From an uncultured Allobaculum sp. (lineage in GTDB: Bacteria; Bacillota_I; Bacilli_A; Erysipelotrichales; Erysipelotrichaceae): DNA of 32,515 nt. The stretch is taken from NCBI GenBank assembly GCA_910577085.1, contig CAJTLE010000017.1:1-32515 (forward strand). The letters are read 5' to 3'. Shown in pieces: positions 30,789 to 32,515 of this stretch (its first letter is position 1; each line of letters starts with the position of its first letter). The notes beneath the pieces are model-generated. The model saw only the letters and a list, made by a program, of their open reading frames with translations, did no database searches and was not told the origin of the DNA. Position numbers and translations under genes: made by a program.

Positions 30789-30817
30789 TTGAAATTCGGC
30801 GGCGAGTGGTCTAGTAT
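30789..30817 (+). promoter_or_regulatory. thl promoter
   Basis: TTGAAA (30789-30794) and TAGTAT (30812-30817) are 17 bases apart. The start point would lie about 32 bases before the thl ATG. Confidence 0.7.
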
Positions 30818-30855
30818 GGATGAGCAATCTCATAAGAGTAGAAAGAGGCAATTAA

Positions 30856-32064
30856 ATGAGTGAAAAAGCTTATATCGTTGGCGCGAAGAGAACAGCCATC
30901 GGCAAATTCATGGGATCTCTGACGAGTGTATCCTGTGCAGAAATGGGAGCTACAGTCCTGAAAGCAGCCCTGGAACAGGCAAACGTTAAACCTGATCAGG
31001 TTAACGAAGTTATCATCGGTAACGTTATCTCCGCTGGTCTTGGACAGAACATTGCCCGTCACATTTCCTTAGACGCTGGCATTCCTAACACTGTACCTGC
31101 ACACTCCATCAACATGGTTTGCGGTTCTGGTCTGGAAGCTGTCATCGAAGCTGCAATCAGAATCCGTGCTGGCTGGGGGAATATCATCGTAGCCGGTGGT
31201 GTTGAAAACATGTCTGCTGCTCCTTACCTGGTAAGCGGCAAAAACCGTGTTGGAACAAAAATGGGCAACCAGGTAATGGTTGACTCCATGATCAACGATG
31301 CTTTAACAGATGCAATGAATAACGTTCACATGGGCGTTACCGCTGAAAACATTGCTAAAAAATACAACCTGACTCGTGAAATGCAGGATGAATTCTCCCT
31401 GGCTTCTCAGCAGAAAGCAATCAAAGCCATCGAAGAAGGCAAATTCAAAGACGAAATCGTTCCAATCGAAATCAAACAGCGCAAGAAAACTGTTGTCTTC
31501 GATACTGACGAAGGACCTCGTGAAACTTCCCTTGAACTGCTGGCTAAATTAAAACCAGCCTTTATCAAAGACGGAACTGTTACTGCCGGTAACGCTTCTG
31601 GTATCAACGATGGTGCTTCTATGTGCATCGTAGCTTCCGAATCCGCTGTTAAAGAATACGGCTTAAAACCAATCGCAGAAATCGTTGCATTCGGTCAGGG
31701 CGGCGTTGATCCATTAACAATGGGTCTTGGTCCAACTCCAGCTATCCTGAACGCTCTGAAAAATGCAGATATGACTCTCGATCAGATGCAGTTAATCGAA
31801 CTGAACGAAGCATTCGCTGCTCAGTCTCTTGGTGTAATCCATGAACTGATCGAAAACACTGGTATCGACAGAGAAGTTCTGCTTGAAAGAACAAACGTAA
31901 ACGGTGGTGCAATCGCTCTTGGACATCCAGTAGGTGCTTCCGGAAACCGTATCCTGGTTACTCTGCTCTACGAAATGGCTAAACGTCACCTCACTTATGG
32001 TCTCGCTTCCCTTTGCATCGGCGGCGGCATGGGTGTTGCTGTTATCGTTAAAATGTGCGAATAG
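30856..32064 (+). CDS. thl: Acetyl-CoA acetyltransferase (thiolase)
   Basis: A 402-residue biosynthetic thiolase condensing two acetyl-CoA to acetoacetyl-CoA, the entry step of butyrate synthesis. Active-site residues are in place: nucleophile Cys89 (NMVCGSGLEAV), His357 (GGAIALGHPVGASG) and Cys387 (SLCIGGGMGVA). AGAGG lies 7 bases before the ATG. It is transcribed alone, with its own promoter, Rex-type site and terminator, and faces away from the bcd operon that uses its product. Codon choice is biased (CTG, AAA, GGT), like the other pathway genes, which suggests high expression. Confidence 0.97.
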   Translation: MSEKAYIVGAKRTAIGKFMGSLTSVSCAEMGATVLKAALEQANVKPDQVNEVIIGNVISAGLGQNIARHISLDAGIPNTVPAHSINMVCGSGLEAVIEAAIRIRAGWGNIIVAGGVENMSAAPYLVSGKNRVGTKMGNQVMVDSMINDALTDAMNNVHMGVTAENIAKKYNLTREMQDEFSLASQQKAIKAIEEGKFKDEIVPIEIKQRKKTVVFDTDEGPRETSLELLAKLKPAFIKDGTVTAGNASGINDGASMCIVASESAVKEYGLKPIAEIVAFGQGGVDPLTMGLGPTPAILNALKNADMTLDQMQLIELNEAFAAQSLGVIHELIENTGIDREVLLERTNVNGGAIALGHPVGASGNRILVTLLYEMAKRHLTYGLASLCIGGGMGVAVIVKMCE

Positions 32065-32098
32065 TCTTCTAGACGATATTACTCAAACTCACAATTCG

Positions 32099-32128
32099 AA
32101 CAGGCTGATTGATTCAGCCTGTTTTTTT
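32099..32128 (+). terminator. Terminator of thl
   Basis: AACAGGCTGA pairs perfectly with TCAGCCTGTT (10 bp, 5-base loop), followed by a run of T. It lies 34 bases after the thl stop. Confidence 0.92.
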
Positions 32129-32515
32129 GCGCTCTGATCTATCTCTTTGATCCATCTTTGAACTTTCTGTCAAAAAAGGTAAATCCGATCACCAATCACC
32201 AATCCTCTTAGGGATGACGTATGGTGGATTGGAATGGATTGCGTTTCATATTTGCAGGCTGCTTTGCGCGCATTGCTGACAGTTCCCTCTCTTGCACGTT
32301 CTTTAAAATGGTGTGGATTTGAGCATAGAAACCTTTTTACTGGACAGGATCCATTTTAGGACAGATTTTCATTCCTTATATTTTATATGGCTCTGTTGTA
32401 CTTTGGGTGGGTTTTTGAGTCGAAAAAAAGGGGATGTCATCTTTTTTGACGGATGACACCCCCTGTATATAAAGCATAGATATGAAAAAGGACATGTGTT
32501 ATCCTTAAGTTTCCA
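32129..32515. other. Right-edge region, no gene seen
   Basis: Apart from the minus-strand terminator at 32423-32463, only a 7-bp inverted repeat CCAATCC/GGATTGG (32199-32205 with 32226-32232) stands out. A minus-strand frame open to the right edge runs through the terminator and is probably not coding. Confidence 0.4.
32423..32463 (-). terminator. Minus-strand terminator of a gene beyond the right edge
   Basis: GGGGATGTCATC and GATGACACCCC form an 11-bp stem with one bulged A; on the minus strand seven T follow. It implies a minus-strand gene starting right of the window. Confidence 0.8.

Noticed and set aside
32423..32515. Minus-strand open frame running off the right edge
   Set aside because: It passes through a strong terminator hairpin, and its translation has no gene-like character.

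Overview
The window is a stretch of chromosome from a low-to-mid GC, Gram-positive anaerobe (Bacillota). The pointers are ScpA/ScpB, PhoH, short RpsU, strong AAGGAGG-type ribosome binding sites, TTGACA/TATAAT promoters, rho-independent terminators at most operon ends and a butyrate pathway of clostridial type. The gene mix would fit an Erysipelotrichia-like gut butyrate producer, but that placement is an inference from gene content. No rRNA, tRNA, CRISPR array, complete insertion sequence or prophage was seen.

Left part (1-12.3 kb, almost all on the minus strand): a two-gene AmmeMemoRadiSam unit (radical SAM enzyme plus a LigB-like/AMMECR1 fusion) preceded by an orphan ribbon-helix-helix antitoxin-like gene; phoH; rpsU with a clear promoter and terminator; a P-loop-type nucleotide kinase homologue whose P-loop is eroded; murE overlapping mtaB; a GTGA-coupled rsmE-rluB pair; and overlapping scpA-scpB. 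These are mainly housekeeping functions: cell wall, tRNA and rRNA modification, and chromosome segregation.

Middle part (13-21.2 kb): plus-strand genes for a membrane-anchored amidase_3 homologue that has lost most of its zinc and catalytic residues, a Nudix hydrolase, and a tight three-gene cassette (ATP-grasp ligase, esterase, metallophosphoesterase with an SH3-like tail). On the minus strand follow a threonine-aldolase-type PLP enzyme and a lipoprotein with a GH13 alpha-amylase fold whose catalytic residues are gone. Two or three apparent pseudoenzymes in one 32-kb window is the most unusual aspect.

Right part (22.3-32.1 kb): an essentially complete acetyl-CoA to butyrate route. thl (plus strand) makes acetoacetyl-CoA; hbd, crt and bcd-etfB-etfA (minus strand) reduce it to butyryl-CoA, the last step probably by electron bifurcation; a family I CoA-transferase (pct-like) can release the acid by CoA exchange with acetate. 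Rex-type operators (TGTGAA-N4-TTCACA) lie beside the bcd and thl promoters, so the NADH/NAD+ ratio probably controls both. Terminator-like hairpins between etfA and hbd, after hbd, and in the pct leader suggest graded expression.

Several gaps are long for such a genome (471, 485, 717, 1176 and 1591 bases). They contain hairpins, terminators without an obvious gene and small repeats, and are treated separately below.
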